Below are positions 9,701 through 17,273 of a DNA stretch of 60,897 bases, piece after piece. The notes under the pieces were generated by a model. That model was not told the origin of the DNA and made no database searches. It saw only the letters and a list, made by a program, of their open reading frames with translations. A program made the translations under genes and the position numbers. Source of the stretch: Bradyrhizobium manausense (GTDB lineage: Bacteria; Pseudomonadota; Alphaproteobacteria; Rhizobiales; Xanthobacteraceae); assembly GCF_001440035.1 (NCBI RefSeq), contig NZ_LJYG01000023.1:1-60897 (forward strand), in the 5' to 3' direction. Numbering within the stretch: the first letter of the stretch is position 1; each line of letters opens with the position of its first letter.

Positions 9701-10429
9701 ATCAACAGCTTTGGTGAGGTCGCCAAGTTCTTCGCTTTTAAGGGCGAGGTTGTGAATCGATAAAGCGTATGCTTGCGCATGAAGTGCTCGACGGGGCGAG
9801 TGTATCGGCGTTAGTCGGAGCGCCTCTTCGTGGATTCCGACCGCCCGTGCGCGGAGTGAGGGGTCACCTTCGTCGGCCTGTCGATCAAGGCATCCGCCTA
9901 GTGTACTGAGTAACATGCCCTTGGTTGGGCTGTCCTTGCATCCTTCTAGACCGCGACTCAGCAACTCTTCGGCTTCTTTCAAGTGACCCGGCTGTTTCTC
10001 CGGGGATTGTTGGCCGAGCAATATGACACCGGTATTGAGCAGTAGCGATCTTTGGAACCATCGGGGCGCTCGACTAAACGTCTGATCTAGAACGCACGCC
10101 CTCCAAGGATCGGCTCCAGTAGATTGAATTGCGAACTTGTACTTTGCGCTCAGCTCGGCCGGAATGAGCTTTTCCTCGTCGTACTCGAGGATCGCCTCGT
10201 CAATACCTACCGTGCGACAGCGAATAATGAATCTATGAACTTCTTCGAGGTGATCCTTGATTCCATTAGGCGTGCCAGGAACGCCCGCTCCCAATGCCAG
10301 CATTTCTTCCAGCGCAGGCGTCAACAACACCGGATTGTCGGCTACGATCTGTCCAAGGCCCTTCCATGTACGGACGGCTAGAAGCTTTCCTAAATGGGCC
10401 ACGACGAATTCGGGGGGCATTTCGCTCAT
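6728..10429 (-). CDS. Large TPR-CHAT protease
   Basis: This protein of about 1233 residues has a long array of TPR-like helical repeats (roughly residues 130-720), a short coiled-coil-like stretch (about 760-840) and a C-terminal CHAT domain. The catalytic dyad is visible: the histidine in HFACHG (about residue 1055) and the cysteine in ILSACETG (about 1097). These are followed by GVVASLWEVDD and the end motif HPYYWAGFIYIGHP. The start was moved from 10477 to the ATG at 10429, which has a GGAGAG ribosome site; the longer version begins with GTG and has none. This architecture is shared by many uncharacterised bacterial TPR-CHAT proteins and resembles the TPR-CHAT protease of type III-E CRISPR. 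No cas gene is present here. The protein is probably cytoplasmic. Confidence 0.85.
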   Translation of the reverse strand: MSEMPPEFVVAHLGKLLAVRTWKGLGQIVADNPVLLTPALEEMLALGAGVPGTPNGIKDHLEEVHRFIIRCRTVGIDEAILEYDEEKLIPAELSAKYKFAIQSTGADPWRACVLDQTFSRAPRWFQRSLLLNTGVILLGQQSPEKQPGHLKEAEELLSRGLEGCKDSPTKGMLLSTLGGCLDRQADEGDPSLRARAVGIHEEALRLTPIHSPRRALHAQAYALSIHNLALKSEELGDLTKAVDAWHQVICLAAPFTSNDMHISVNTNLASLLVHICSITKSISHLNEADRLVSEAFALSTIRSASLLAIAGNIAWRKLEYFGDEDALNSAQALLEEALKAADHQDLELRLRCLWSLGDVYQSMIVRGSSEKIRAKWLQTAEMALTISVGPNKRANSMGNFARCLLHRYRNSQRREDIDRAIALARDASTLAQNRALLVTLYATLGHCLHDRYNRIGDDLDLTEAESAATKAVCLSDDGQIERARLLNDLGVVLRERYDRTRDIKVLERAISCHMESIKRSTPDRYNLSLFHHNVGFCLRQLYEHDNNDVAALERSISELELAILNCPINSDHRPLFLASLGSSLFERCRRNYRPVDVQRVIDLRQEAFDSVPPESPDRIAFAHQLAGAFVLRYVEAEHSESDLARATALFEESCTRGLMLHTEEALVSALNWAEFAFSRGAWDEVEKAYLAFEDATQLLMNRQVRRKAKQGWLINSHAIAAQAAYSFAKLGKRRDCVLALERGRARIFTEALSRNNQDLTKLKLQQPALYEEYVQLDVEYDRVIAETEATKEHQLEVLRLARQKLDEIVEKIRALPDYNTFLSPTTFADIVAAAADTPLVYLSTTGVGGIAAIVRENQIDDISIVWLPQLTEEIFRLKISASSEIHVYFASYEKCKKIPDDSEAFDSWRVAIDSLCSWLWGAVVGPVLEEIDGAPQLTVIPTGLLSMLPFHAAWATDPVKGRLYADSRVRIGYATNARSLRLTSPRVGCHEPLDTLIVVSDPRPTSLPPLKAAESEAEIASLAFNKVVRLDGERATRFNVIAALNDSAVAHFACHGKAYPETPLKSGLLLANDECLSVQDFLTLNLTRSRLAILSACETGLIGWQLPNEVVGLPSALSEAGFLGVVASLWEVDDLATALLMTAFYHAWRIKRLDSSSALWDAQRWVRDTSDREKFEFLTGCSGAQKVRDYYAEVLGLIGADAGKDIFSFSHPYYWAGFIYIGHPLGAGADRHM

Positions 10430-10673
10430 TCTTGGCTCTCCATCTGGCGCGGCTCTCCGTGAGAAAGCGGCTGCCACGATTCACCGCCTGCACAGACCCA
10501 TTTTTCGATGGTCCATCAGATTGTGGGGCGCCGAGCTAGTAGAAGCCGCCCGCCGACTTCGCCTCCATCGGCTGGCGAGTGACTTGCCAACCGGCCACGA
10601 CGCGGCTCCCAAATTTGCGGCTAAGAACGACCCGCTGTCCAGATGCACATCGTCCAGTATCCATCGCCTATGC

Positions 10674-13637
10674 TTAACGCAGCCGAGTCGCAGCGCCCCC
10701 GGCCATGGTGATTGAAAGGCTGAACACGGCTCGCGCGTATGCATCCTCCCAGGATATTCCTACGTCGGCCAACACTGCCGCGAATGGCGTGTGCCCTGGC
10801 CGGGCCCTCGTCACCTCATGAGCGCGTATCAAGGCGGCATCCCAGTCCATTCCCTCGTGCAATAGGGCTTCCGCAATCACCGTCTCTCGCCGCGCCGCGA
10901 AGAACGCATAGTCCAATGGTACACCCGAGCTAGCGTCGGATAAGAAAGATCCCAAGAATGCATTGACGATATCAGTGTTTATTTCAGCCGTTGTTCCTAA
11001 CACTGCCCGAGCCCCGCGGCTCAAGAGCATAGCTGCGAGATCGCTTTCTGGAACATCAATTGCACCGGTTTCGCAGCCGAAGAAGAACGCCAACTTGCCG
11101 GTCCATTCAAGCTCTTGCAACCGAGCGAAAGTGAGTTCGAGATGGCCGAGATCAAGCGCACCGGGAGCGACTCCATAACCCGCAGTTGCATGCCCAATAA
11201 AAAATACCAACTCTGCTGATTGTATGAGCTCCAGCAACTCTTGTTCAGTGCTGGTAGGTCGAACAGTGTTCGGCGTAAATCCCCACAACGGAGCCAATTC
11301 TCCAATTTGGTCACCGACGCCGGCTGCCCAGGCTTCTACTGCGGTAGCGCGCCCGATGGGGACGAGTATTGCGGCTGAATTACTTCCCTCGCTTAGCGTT
11401 GCTGAGATCGCTGCGGCATTCACAAGCAAAAAATTTCCGACAATATCTGTCGAAACCGGAAGGCGCACCAACGGTCGTTCTAGGCCCAGGATGCTTGTGT
11501 CGAATGGCATGAAATCGAGGTTCAAAGGTGAAAATGCGATTACTCGATCGGCGTTGGCGTTTGCCAGCACTTTCAGAACTGCCGGGCAGAGTTGCGAAGC
11601 CGTAAGCTGACCAAGACTCGTTCGCTTCAAACGCAGATCTAGTTGTTGTGCCTCTTCCGTTTCATCCATCATGCCGATTGCAAGCCGGATGGCTTTTTGG
11701 TGACGCAACGCTTCTGCTATCTGATGCCGCCGCACAAGTGTGGGCAATAAGATTCCCGGCTTGTTTCCGGAAAAGCTTGCGGCGTATGAAGCCCAGTATG
11801 TCCCAGAGATCTCTAACCCCAAGTCGCGGTCGTCGTTGCCGCCGGTGGCAAGAACTATCACCAGCGGATTGATAGCAGCGAGACCTGCGCGTCGTGCCCG
11901 CTCCTCGGGCGATCCGTTGCGATAGTTATGAAGAAGGGCAGTCGCAATCGAGCGAAGTACTTGCTGAGCGTTCTGGCTGTCGGCTAGAGCCCGACGGGCC
12001 AAAGGCCTCGCTGCATTCGTGAACTTCTCGCGATTTCCTGCTGCACCGGCTAACCACGCCTCGGCGTAGGCGTCGGCGTCGGCGCGAGGCCACTCCGAAG
12101 ACTGCTCTTCTCTAGCAACTTGCTCCAAATCCTCCGAGTTCGCGTAATCCAAAAGGTCCACGTACGAACGCACTGCAAGGTATTCGGCGGTCGTCCGCAG
12201 AGCAATATCCAAGATCAGGTCCTCCCGATCGTCGATAACTGTTTGCTCATCTTCGAACAACCACAGTTTCTTCTCGAGTAGAATGTTGTAATCCAGTTCG
12301 GTAGATCCTGAATCGCGCATGCAGCGTCCGCGGTGTCGATTCGCGACGGAGAGCATCATGCTGACCCCTAGATCCCGGCAAAATGGCAACGCCGGTAACC
12401 GCGCATCGAGGTGATCCTTCCAGGATGAAACGAACTGCTCGGAAAACTCAGAGAGTCTGGTTTGAACGGCTTTGACGACAAACTCGTCAAGCGCATTCCA
12501 GCTCCTGGCCGCACTCTGTACGAATAAGGCTCCAACGTCCTTCTGACCATGCCGCCCAAAGGCTGGCCGGTCTTTGGCAAAGTTCTGGTCTCGAAGAACT
12601 GAATTTCGCAAAAGACGCCTTAGCTTGCGGCGTGACTCGGAAATCACACCGACAAACTCTATGTTCTCCGAATTGAGGCATTCATCAATGGCTGAAGGTG
12701 GGGCTTCGCCTACGTATATGATGCCTCGAACCGACCGCTGCAGTATGTCCTCCGAAACACGACCGACTACAGGCCACACTGCCTTGTCGGCGGTCCCGAT
12801 AGTGACGAGTGGGAAGGACGATCGTGGAGGGCCAAGTACTGGCCTCATGGATAGCGGAACATCCCCCGACGCTGTCAAAGCACTGCAGATGTCGAGGGAG
12901 AAACGTGGCTGGAATGGCGGGCCGACAACGATAGCAATTTCCGAAAGTCGGCGCGATACGCTCGGATGACCCGACATAAACTGCAGGTCTTTACGCGCTG
13001 ACGGCCGAACTAAAAAGGTCGCTTCTACACGGCGAGCGGTTTCCACCGTGATCGTAAGACTGCTATCGATATATTGGCAACGAAGATCTATCGACGCTTC
13101 GCTGCAGTCGACGAGCCTAAAAAGAACGATATGAGCGTATGCCTCACCCCGCGTATTGAGACGGATTCCATCTCCGAGTTTGACATTCAGCGATATAGTT
13201 TTGGTTTCTGCTAGGTCGAATTGCGCACTCGTGCCACGTTCTAACTTCGTCAAAAAACGGCCCGGCTCCTTAATTCTTACGACGGCTACTGGTTCTTTCG
13301 ATTCCAAATTGATTTGCCATACAATCCGCACCTCATGCTCAGACCCAAGCCTTGGGAAAATAATAGACTGTTCGTCATCCGCGCTCCTGGCCGTTACCTT
13401 AAGCCCCTGTAAGGCTCTACCACTGGCTTCTAGCGTGTTGACTTGAAAGCCGCCGTCCGTTTCCGCAACCCGGAGTTTGGTGCTGATTGCGTTGTGCCGA
13501 TCTGGAAATAGCTCGAATGGAAACGAATCTCCAAAGCGACGTGCACGTATGCCAAGCAACAGCGAACGCTCCTCATCGATTAAAGGATCGAAAGCCAGCG
13601 TTTTGTCATATACGAAAATGGCCCCCGCCCGAGGCAT
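10674..13637 (-). CDS. Divergent CHAT-like protease with long unique N-terminus
   Basis: This 987-residue protein has a C-terminus that keeps the CHAT pattern in altered form: a histidine in FFIGHAT (about residue 816) and a cysteine in FFFGCETG (about 855), followed by GARAVLGTTAEINTDIVNAF in place of the usual STLW segment. The first 300 residues look beta-rich and match nothing I recognise. Residues about 400-640 are helical and charged, perhaps a degenerate repeat region. There is no signal peptide. It is the first large gene of the minus-strand cluster and starts 7 bases after a short open frame. The His/Cys spacing (39 residues) is close to that of its two neighbours (42-43), which supports an active protease, but assignment rests on motifs only. 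Confidence 0.7.
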   Translation of the reverse strand: MPRAGAIFVYDKTLAFDPLIDEERSLLLGIRARRFGDSFPFELFPDRHNAISTKLRVAETDGGFQVNTLEASGRALQGLKVTARSADDEQSIIFPRLGSEHEVRIVWQINLESKEPVAVVRIKEPGRFLTKLERGTSAQFDLAETKTISLNVKLGDGIRLNTRGEAYAHIVLFRLVDCSEASIDLRCQYIDSSLTITVETARRVEATFLVRPSARKDLQFMSGHPSVSRRLSEIAIVVGPPFQPRFSLDICSALTASGDVPLSMRPVLGPPRSSFPLVTIGTADKAVWPVVGRVSEDILQRSVRGIIYVGEAPPSAIDECLNSENIEFVGVISESRRKLRRLLRNSVLRDQNFAKDRPAFGRHGQKDVGALFVQSAARSWNALDEFVVKAVQTRLSEFSEQFVSSWKDHLDARLPALPFCRDLGVSMMLSVANRHRGRCMRDSGSTELDYNILLEKKLWLFEDEQTVIDDREDLILDIALRTTAEYLAVRSYVDLLDYANSEDLEQVAREEQSSEWPRADADAYAEAWLAGAAGNREKFTNAARPLARRALADSQNAQQVLRSIATALLHNYRNGSPEERARRAGLAAINPLVIVLATGGNDDRDLGLEISGTYWASYAASFSGNKPGILLPTLVRRHQIAEALRHQKAIRLAIGMMDETEEAQQLDLRLKRTSLGQLTASQLCPAVLKVLANANADRVIAFSPLNLDFMPFDTSILGLERPLVRLPVSTDIVGNFLLVNAAAISATLSEGSNSAAILVPIGRATAVEAWAAGVGDQIGELAPLWGFTPNTVRPTSTEQELLELIQSAELVFFIGHATAGYGVAPGALDLGHLELTFARLQELEWTGKLAFFFGCETGAIDVPESDLAAMLLSRGARAVLGTTAEINTDIVNAFLGSFLSDASSGVPLDYAFFAARRETVIAEALLHEGMDWDAALIRAHEVTRARPGHTPFAAVLADVGISWEDAYARAVFSLSITMAGGAATRLR

Positions 13638-13644
13638 TGTCTCT

Positions 13645-13845
13645 TTAGTCCGATTGTTGAAAGGTTTGACCGTCGATCAAGCCTTGATTGGATTCACAGC
13701 CGCAGCATACATCATCCACTATCCAAATCACGATTCCTTTGGAACTGCGGTCGGGCCGTAAGGTCTGCGATGGTGTCGAATACGTCACGGCGCGAAGATC
13801 GGGATATGAATCTGACATCAACCGCTGGATCGCAGGTCCCATCTC
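13645..13845 (-). CDS. Short open frame upstream of the CHAT cluster, doubtful
   Basis: About 66 codons starting at MGPAIQRLMSDSYPD and ending 7 bases before the start of the divergent CHAT gene. That tight spacing is the main reason to keep it. The segment GIVIWIVDDVCCGCES could be a hydrophobic strand followed by a cysteine cluster. No ribosome site stands out and no family was recognised. It may be the leader of the operon or part of a lost gene. Confidence 0.3.
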   Translation of the reverse strand, partial: EMGPAIQRLMSDSYPDLRAVTYSTPSQTLRPDRSSKGIVIWIVDDVCCGCESNQGLIDGQTFQQSD

Positions 13846-14146
13846 GCAGCGGCCGGAACGCGAATTCGGTCGAGCCCAGCGAGGTCGATGAGTACCGGAG
13901 GCGTGCTGGCAGAAGGCAACGGACCAGGGCGGGTCACGCGAGTTTTGCAAACGACTTCTCGCATGTCGAATAGCTCAAGACTACTAAGCTGAGCGCGGGC
14001 CAGAACCAACAGCACCTTGAGGTATGGCCCGACGTGACGTCGAGTAACCGCACCAGTTTCGCACCAGAAACGACGTCACCAGGAGCGTCACCCTCCGCCA
14101 AAAGGCTGCAAAAGATCAAGAAAATCAGAGGGCGCATCCCTTTTCC
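13846..14146. other. Gap between CHAT cluster and island edge, nothing recognised
   Basis: No convincing open frame, ribosome site or repeat was found. It separates the start of the minus-strand CHAT cluster from the tRNA fragment and should contain the cluster promoter. Confidence 0.4.
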
Positions 14147-14196
14147 CACCGCTCATAACGGTCTGGTTGCAGGTTCGAGTCCTGCCGGGGCCACCA
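14147..14196 (+). tRNA. 3' half of tRNA-Met/Ile2 (CAT anticodon), likely att site
   Basis: Only the 3' part of a tRNA is present: anticodon loop CTCATAA with a partly paired stem, variable region, a perfect T arm (GCAGG, TTCGAGT, CCTGC), the 3' acceptor strand CGGGGCC and an encoded CCA. The matching 5' half (D arm and 5' acceptor GGCCCCG) is absent from the preceding bases. Such 3' tRNA halves are left where an integrative element recombined with a tRNA gene, so this is probably an attachment site marking an island edge. Whether the parent gene is elongator tRNA-Met or the modified tRNA-Ile cannot be decided from the fragment. Confidence 0.75.
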
Positions 14197-14199
14197 ACC

Positions 14200-14590
14200 A
14201 GAACGCGGAGCTGGATCTGGTCCGCCATCGCCATCCTCGTCAGGCGGCCCATTGCTCATTTCCGCAATAATATTAAACGGTTGACGGAATGTCGCTGTAA
14301 GCTCCCCATCGCGCCACGTCGAGTTCGAAAGTACAAAATTCAGAAGGCGACGTTTGTCCGCAGCAGGGCGTTTCTCGAAGAGGCGCACCGAATCCTTGGC
14401 AATGGTCAGCAGAGCTACGCCCTCATCCATGTAGGACTGTTCGGCAGTCCGGTGCCGGCCGATCTCCCGCAAGAGCATCATGAGGCAGTAAAGCGGCTCC
14501 AGACCGAATATTACCGACCTTACCAAACGACGATCGAATTCGTTCCCTTGCCTATCTCTCTGATCGATCTCGAAAGCCCAAATCCATGCA
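14200..14590 (-). pseudogene. Serine recombinase, C-terminal remnant
   Basis: The translation contains the tail typical of large serine recombinases of rhizobia: KDSVRLFEKRPAADKRRLLN, then a VLSNSTWRDGELTATFRQPF motif. The catalytic N-terminal domain is missing. Upstream the frame fuses to an unrelated fragment; downstream it runs straight into the antisense of the tRNA fragment. It is therefore a relic, probably of the recombinase that once moved this island or another that used the same tRNA. Confidence 0.7.
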
Positions 14591-15119
14591 AGATTGTCGA
14601 GACAACCCTGCACGTTGACGACGAACGATTGAATAGACATCGTTGCGGTTGTCGTTTCCTCGATCGAGCAGCCAATGCAGTTTGTATCTGCACTCGGGTA
14701 GCTTATGCCATTCAGCCCACCAATGTAGGGCTTGCCCGCCGTTGCCAAGCTCGTGCCGATATACAGGCTGCCGTAACCGATGGTGAGGTTCGGGTTGCTG
14801 TAAGTCAGGCCGCTATCGCCCGCCAAAGCACCACCGCTGTTATACTGCACCTGCCCATTTGAGCCCCAGCGGATGCGGTGATGCCCTGGGCTTGCCACAC
14901 GTTCGAAACGCATTTCAGGATGTTGCCGTTGGCGTCGGGCCAGCCGAAATTCATGATGGTGCTGTCGCAGGCGCCGCCTGCGGCGCCGACGGCATCGCCC
15001 GGCTTGCTGGCGAACTGCGCCAGCGTAGGCATCGAGCCCAGAATGGCCAAAAGAGCAACTGCGGTACCGAGCGCGCGCTGCGCCTGCACGGCTTCATTCA
15101 GCCTTATCGAGGCTGACAT
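14591..15119 (-). pseudogene. Secreted, tail-fibre-like protein, frameshifted and truncated
   Basis: The first part begins MSASIRLNEAVQAQRALG and carries a signal peptide (LGTAVALLAILGSMPTLAQ), then a cysteine-containing segment (CDSTIMNFGWPDANGNILKC). The frame is lost near 14850. The continuation lies in another frame as GSNGQVQYNSGGALAGDSG and NPNLTIGYGSLYIGTSLATA, repetitive sequence like that before the head domain of phage tail-fibre or collagen-like surface proteins. The C-terminus is replaced by the recombinase remnant. The start overlaps the end of the gene before it by 26 bases. Confidence 0.5.
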
Positions 15120-15417
15120 TTCGCCAGCTTGTCCCGTCGCAGAGTTGAAGGTGCTTATTTCCGTAGCGTAGCGAGCCTGCGTTCTTTTCTGAACACCCTG
15201 CACCCGATGAGCCAATCTTGAGCTCGCCCCGATACACGTCGAGATTAGCGTTACGCGAAGCTGTGCCGATGCCGACGCAACAATGGTTGGCGCCGGAGAA
15301 CACCATGCCGCCGATGGGATTGATTTGCGGCTGAGTTGTCTTGGACTGATCGGCTGCTGCAACATTATGAGTGAGCAGGGGCAAAACAAGCGAAAGGATA
15401 CAAACGCAACGCTTCAC
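15094..15417 (-). CDS. Small secreted protein, unknown function
   Basis: The start is the GTG at 15417, which has a strong GGAAGGGAG ribosome site; the longer frame to 15450 has none. The product (about 107 residues) has a good Sec signal peptide (KRCVCILSLVLPLLTHNVAA). A short mature part follows with two notable stretches: VGIGTASRNANLDVYRGELK, reminiscent of the GIGT-x-x-P-x-x-LDV motif of tail-fibre and surface proteins, and a paired-cysteine stretch CSEKNAGSLRYGNKHLQLC. The neighbouring pseudogene has similar cysteine spacing, so the two may be related. No enzymatic motif is seen. Confidence 0.55.
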   Translation of the reverse strand: MKRCVCILSLVLPLLTHNVAAADQSKTTQPQINPIGGMVFSGANHCCVGIGTASRNANLDVYRGELKIGSSGAGCSEKNAGSLRYGNKHLQLCDGTSWRNVSLDKAE

Positions 15418-16087
15418 AAGAACTCCCTTCCGGAAAGCTCGGAAAGACACCGGGAAGAGAACCTTCCACTGGCGAGCGCGGGAGTTGAGAAGTCGCGGTT
15501 AGACGACTGCGACGGCCTTTGGCCGCGAGGCTTGGACATCCAGAGTCTATGCTAGGCAAAGACTCCGCCGCCGCCTCCCGGCCCATAGGGTCGAAAGGCG
15601 GCATCGTGACGTGACACCGTTACGCTAACCGAGAGGTTCTCACACCCCGAAGGCTGGCTTTCTCTGCCTTCGCGACGAGACTGCCACGGCAAGCAGGCGG
15701 GTCAATGCTGTTGAGTTTGTGCCGGTAGCAACGCAACAAATTCGCATTAGCGTAGCAAGCGTGCGAATCAATCCGGAGCTTTTGCCCGGTGGCGCGAGAG
15801 CAGCGGGTTCACATCGTGACCGCGTAAGCGGATACCGCGACGCCCTCATTGCCTGCGCCAATTCCTGCGGTGGTCGGTAGCCCGGTGGCATGCGACACAA
15901 TGGCGCTCGCCACCTCCCCGGGGTTTACCACGAGGACTTTGATGCCGCTGGATCAATGACTTGCCGCCAGAAATCCGAGCGTCTGCCCAGCGCATCATTA
16001 CCACACGTTAAGGATGCGGACAGCCTGCGTTCAGAATCGATCCTTTAACCTTGGAGCGTGGTCCTCATACGCGTCGAGGGCAGCGGT
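15418..16087. other. Gap, no gene recognised
   Basis: Apart from the promoter and ribosome site of the secreted-protein gene at its left end, this stretch has only short frames on both strands with no recognisable protein. The right end holds the leader of the RISHD-repeat gene. Confidence 0.45.
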
Positions 16088-17179
16088 ATGGGGTTCAACA
16101 CCGCCCTAATAGGATTGGCCATGGCCAAGCTTGGGAATAAGTCTTCTACCGCACGCATCTCGCACGATGCACCGGCGCATCTCTCCACCAACACCCCCGC
16201 GCCGGTCGGGCGCATTTCGCACGATGCTGCGGCGCGCGCGCCGGGTGATGCCAACGCGCGCATCTCGCATGACGCCGCGGCAATGGATGCCGTGGTCGTG
16301 CCGCTGCCCCGAGAGGCCGCGGCGCCGCAGTCCGACGATGCTGTCGCGCGCATCTCTCACGACGTTGCCGCGATCGCAACGGACGATACGGCCGCGCGGA
16401 TTTCGCACGATGCCGCTGCGATCGCGTCGGTCGAGGTTACGTCGCGCATCTCGCACGACGCTGCCGTGACCGCTTCGAACGCTGCGCTTGTCACTGACGT
16501 CGCCGCAGCTTCCGCCACCGTGCCAGCCGCGCCGACGATTTCGCCGCTCAAGCAGTTGCTTGCCTGGGCAAAGTCAAGCGCCAGCCAGTTCATCCGGAAT
16601 CCGGCGGTTCGCCGGTGGCTGGTGCTGGCGAAGACGCTTGGCATCGCGGGTGTCTTGGCCGGTGGCATTCAGCAGGTCGCGGCCACCCACGCGCCGCAGT
16701 GGGTCGATCCAGCCGCCGAATACCTGTATCTGCGCCAGGATATGGCAGCGTTTACGAACGAGCCGGGCGAACAGCCCCCCGGCCAGGGCAAAATCAACAC
16801 CACCACCAAGTTCAAGTATGAATTCCGCGTCTCGAACCTCGATAGTGCCGGCGTGGTTCGTGGCCGCTTCCATGGCTATTCGGAAGACGGCAAACCCGAT
16901 CCGCGCTGGTGGTACCTCACGGGCCGTTCGGACGGAAAGCGCGCCATGCTGACCTATCGCAACGAAAAGGGCGTCGTGATGGGCGAGTTGAGCCTCCTGC
17001 GTTCGAAGGATGGTTCGGTGTGGGCCGGCCATCTTGTCGGCATCGACCGGAGCATCTCAGACACGGACCTCGTGCAGAGCCCGATCATCGTCGCTCAATC
17101 CGACTATGATCTGAACCGTCTGAAAGCTGACGATTTTCTGAATGAGAGCCCGGTTCTCGTGAAGGGCTACACGCACTAA
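16088..17179 (+). CDS. RISHD-repeat membrane protein, unknown family
   Basis: The start is the ATG at 16088, 8 bases after GAGG; the frame opens earlier at 16058 without a ribosome site. The product (about 363 residues) has three parts. Residues about 22-130 contain six copies of RISHD followed by small residues, in Ala-rich linkers. Then comes one probable transmembrane helix (LVLAKTLGIAGVLAGGI). The C-terminal domain (about 225-363) is rich in beta strands, with aromatic pairs such as PRWWYL and repeated strand-turn patterns, which could be a small barrel or lipocalin-like fold. No catalytic motif is visible. It stands alone between ardC and degenerate DNA. A membrane-anchored binding protein is a guess. 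Confidence 0.65.
   Translation: MGFNTALIGLAMAKLGNKSSTARISHDAPAHLSTNTPAPVGRISHDAAARAPGDANARISHDAAAMDAVVVPLPREAAAPQSDDAVARISHDVAAIATDDTAARISHDAAAIASVEVTSRISHDAAVTASNAALVTDVAAASATVPAAPTISPLKQLLAWAKSSASQFIRNPAVRRWLVLAKTLGIAGVLAGGIQQVAATHAPQWVDPAAEYLYLRQDMAAFTNEPGEQPPGQGKINTTTKFKYEFRVSNLDSAGVVRGRFHGYSEDGKPDPRWWYLTGRSDGKRAMLTYRNEKGVVMGELSLLRSKDGSVWAGHLVGIDRSISDTDLVQSPIIVAQSDYDLNRLKADDFLNESPVLVKGYTH
16154..16459 (+). repeat. Six in-frame copies of a 15-bp unit coding RISHD
   Basis: Copies similar to cgcatctcgcacgat start at 16154, 16211, 16259, 16349, 16397 and 16445. Spacings are 57, 48, 90, 48 and 48 bases, so the base period is 48 (16 codons) with one longer gap. Third codon positions vary while the peptide RISHD is kept, so the repeat is maintained as protein sequence. 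Confidence 0.85.
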
Positions 17180-17273
17180 AACTTCAGCCTTCCACGTCGC
17201 GTGCACGTGTACGAAAATCAACACGGCGAGCGGTGACGCTCGCCGGTTTTTTAACGCGGATTGGTATCGACAA

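Noticed and set aside
6728..10429. TPR-CHAT protease as part of a type III-E CRISPR (craspase) system
   Set aside because: No gRAMP/Cas7-11 gene, CRISPR array or Csx30-like target is found in the window.
14125..14913. 262-codon minus-strand frame as a real protein
   Set aside because: It joins a tail-fibre-like piece, a recombinase tail and the antisense of a tRNA (the familiar RQDSNLQPDRYE artefact), so it is a chance fusion of remnants.
16154..16459. Regular repeats as a CRISPR array
   Set aside because: Repeats are short (15 bp), in frame inside a gene, degenerate at third codon positions and without cas genes.
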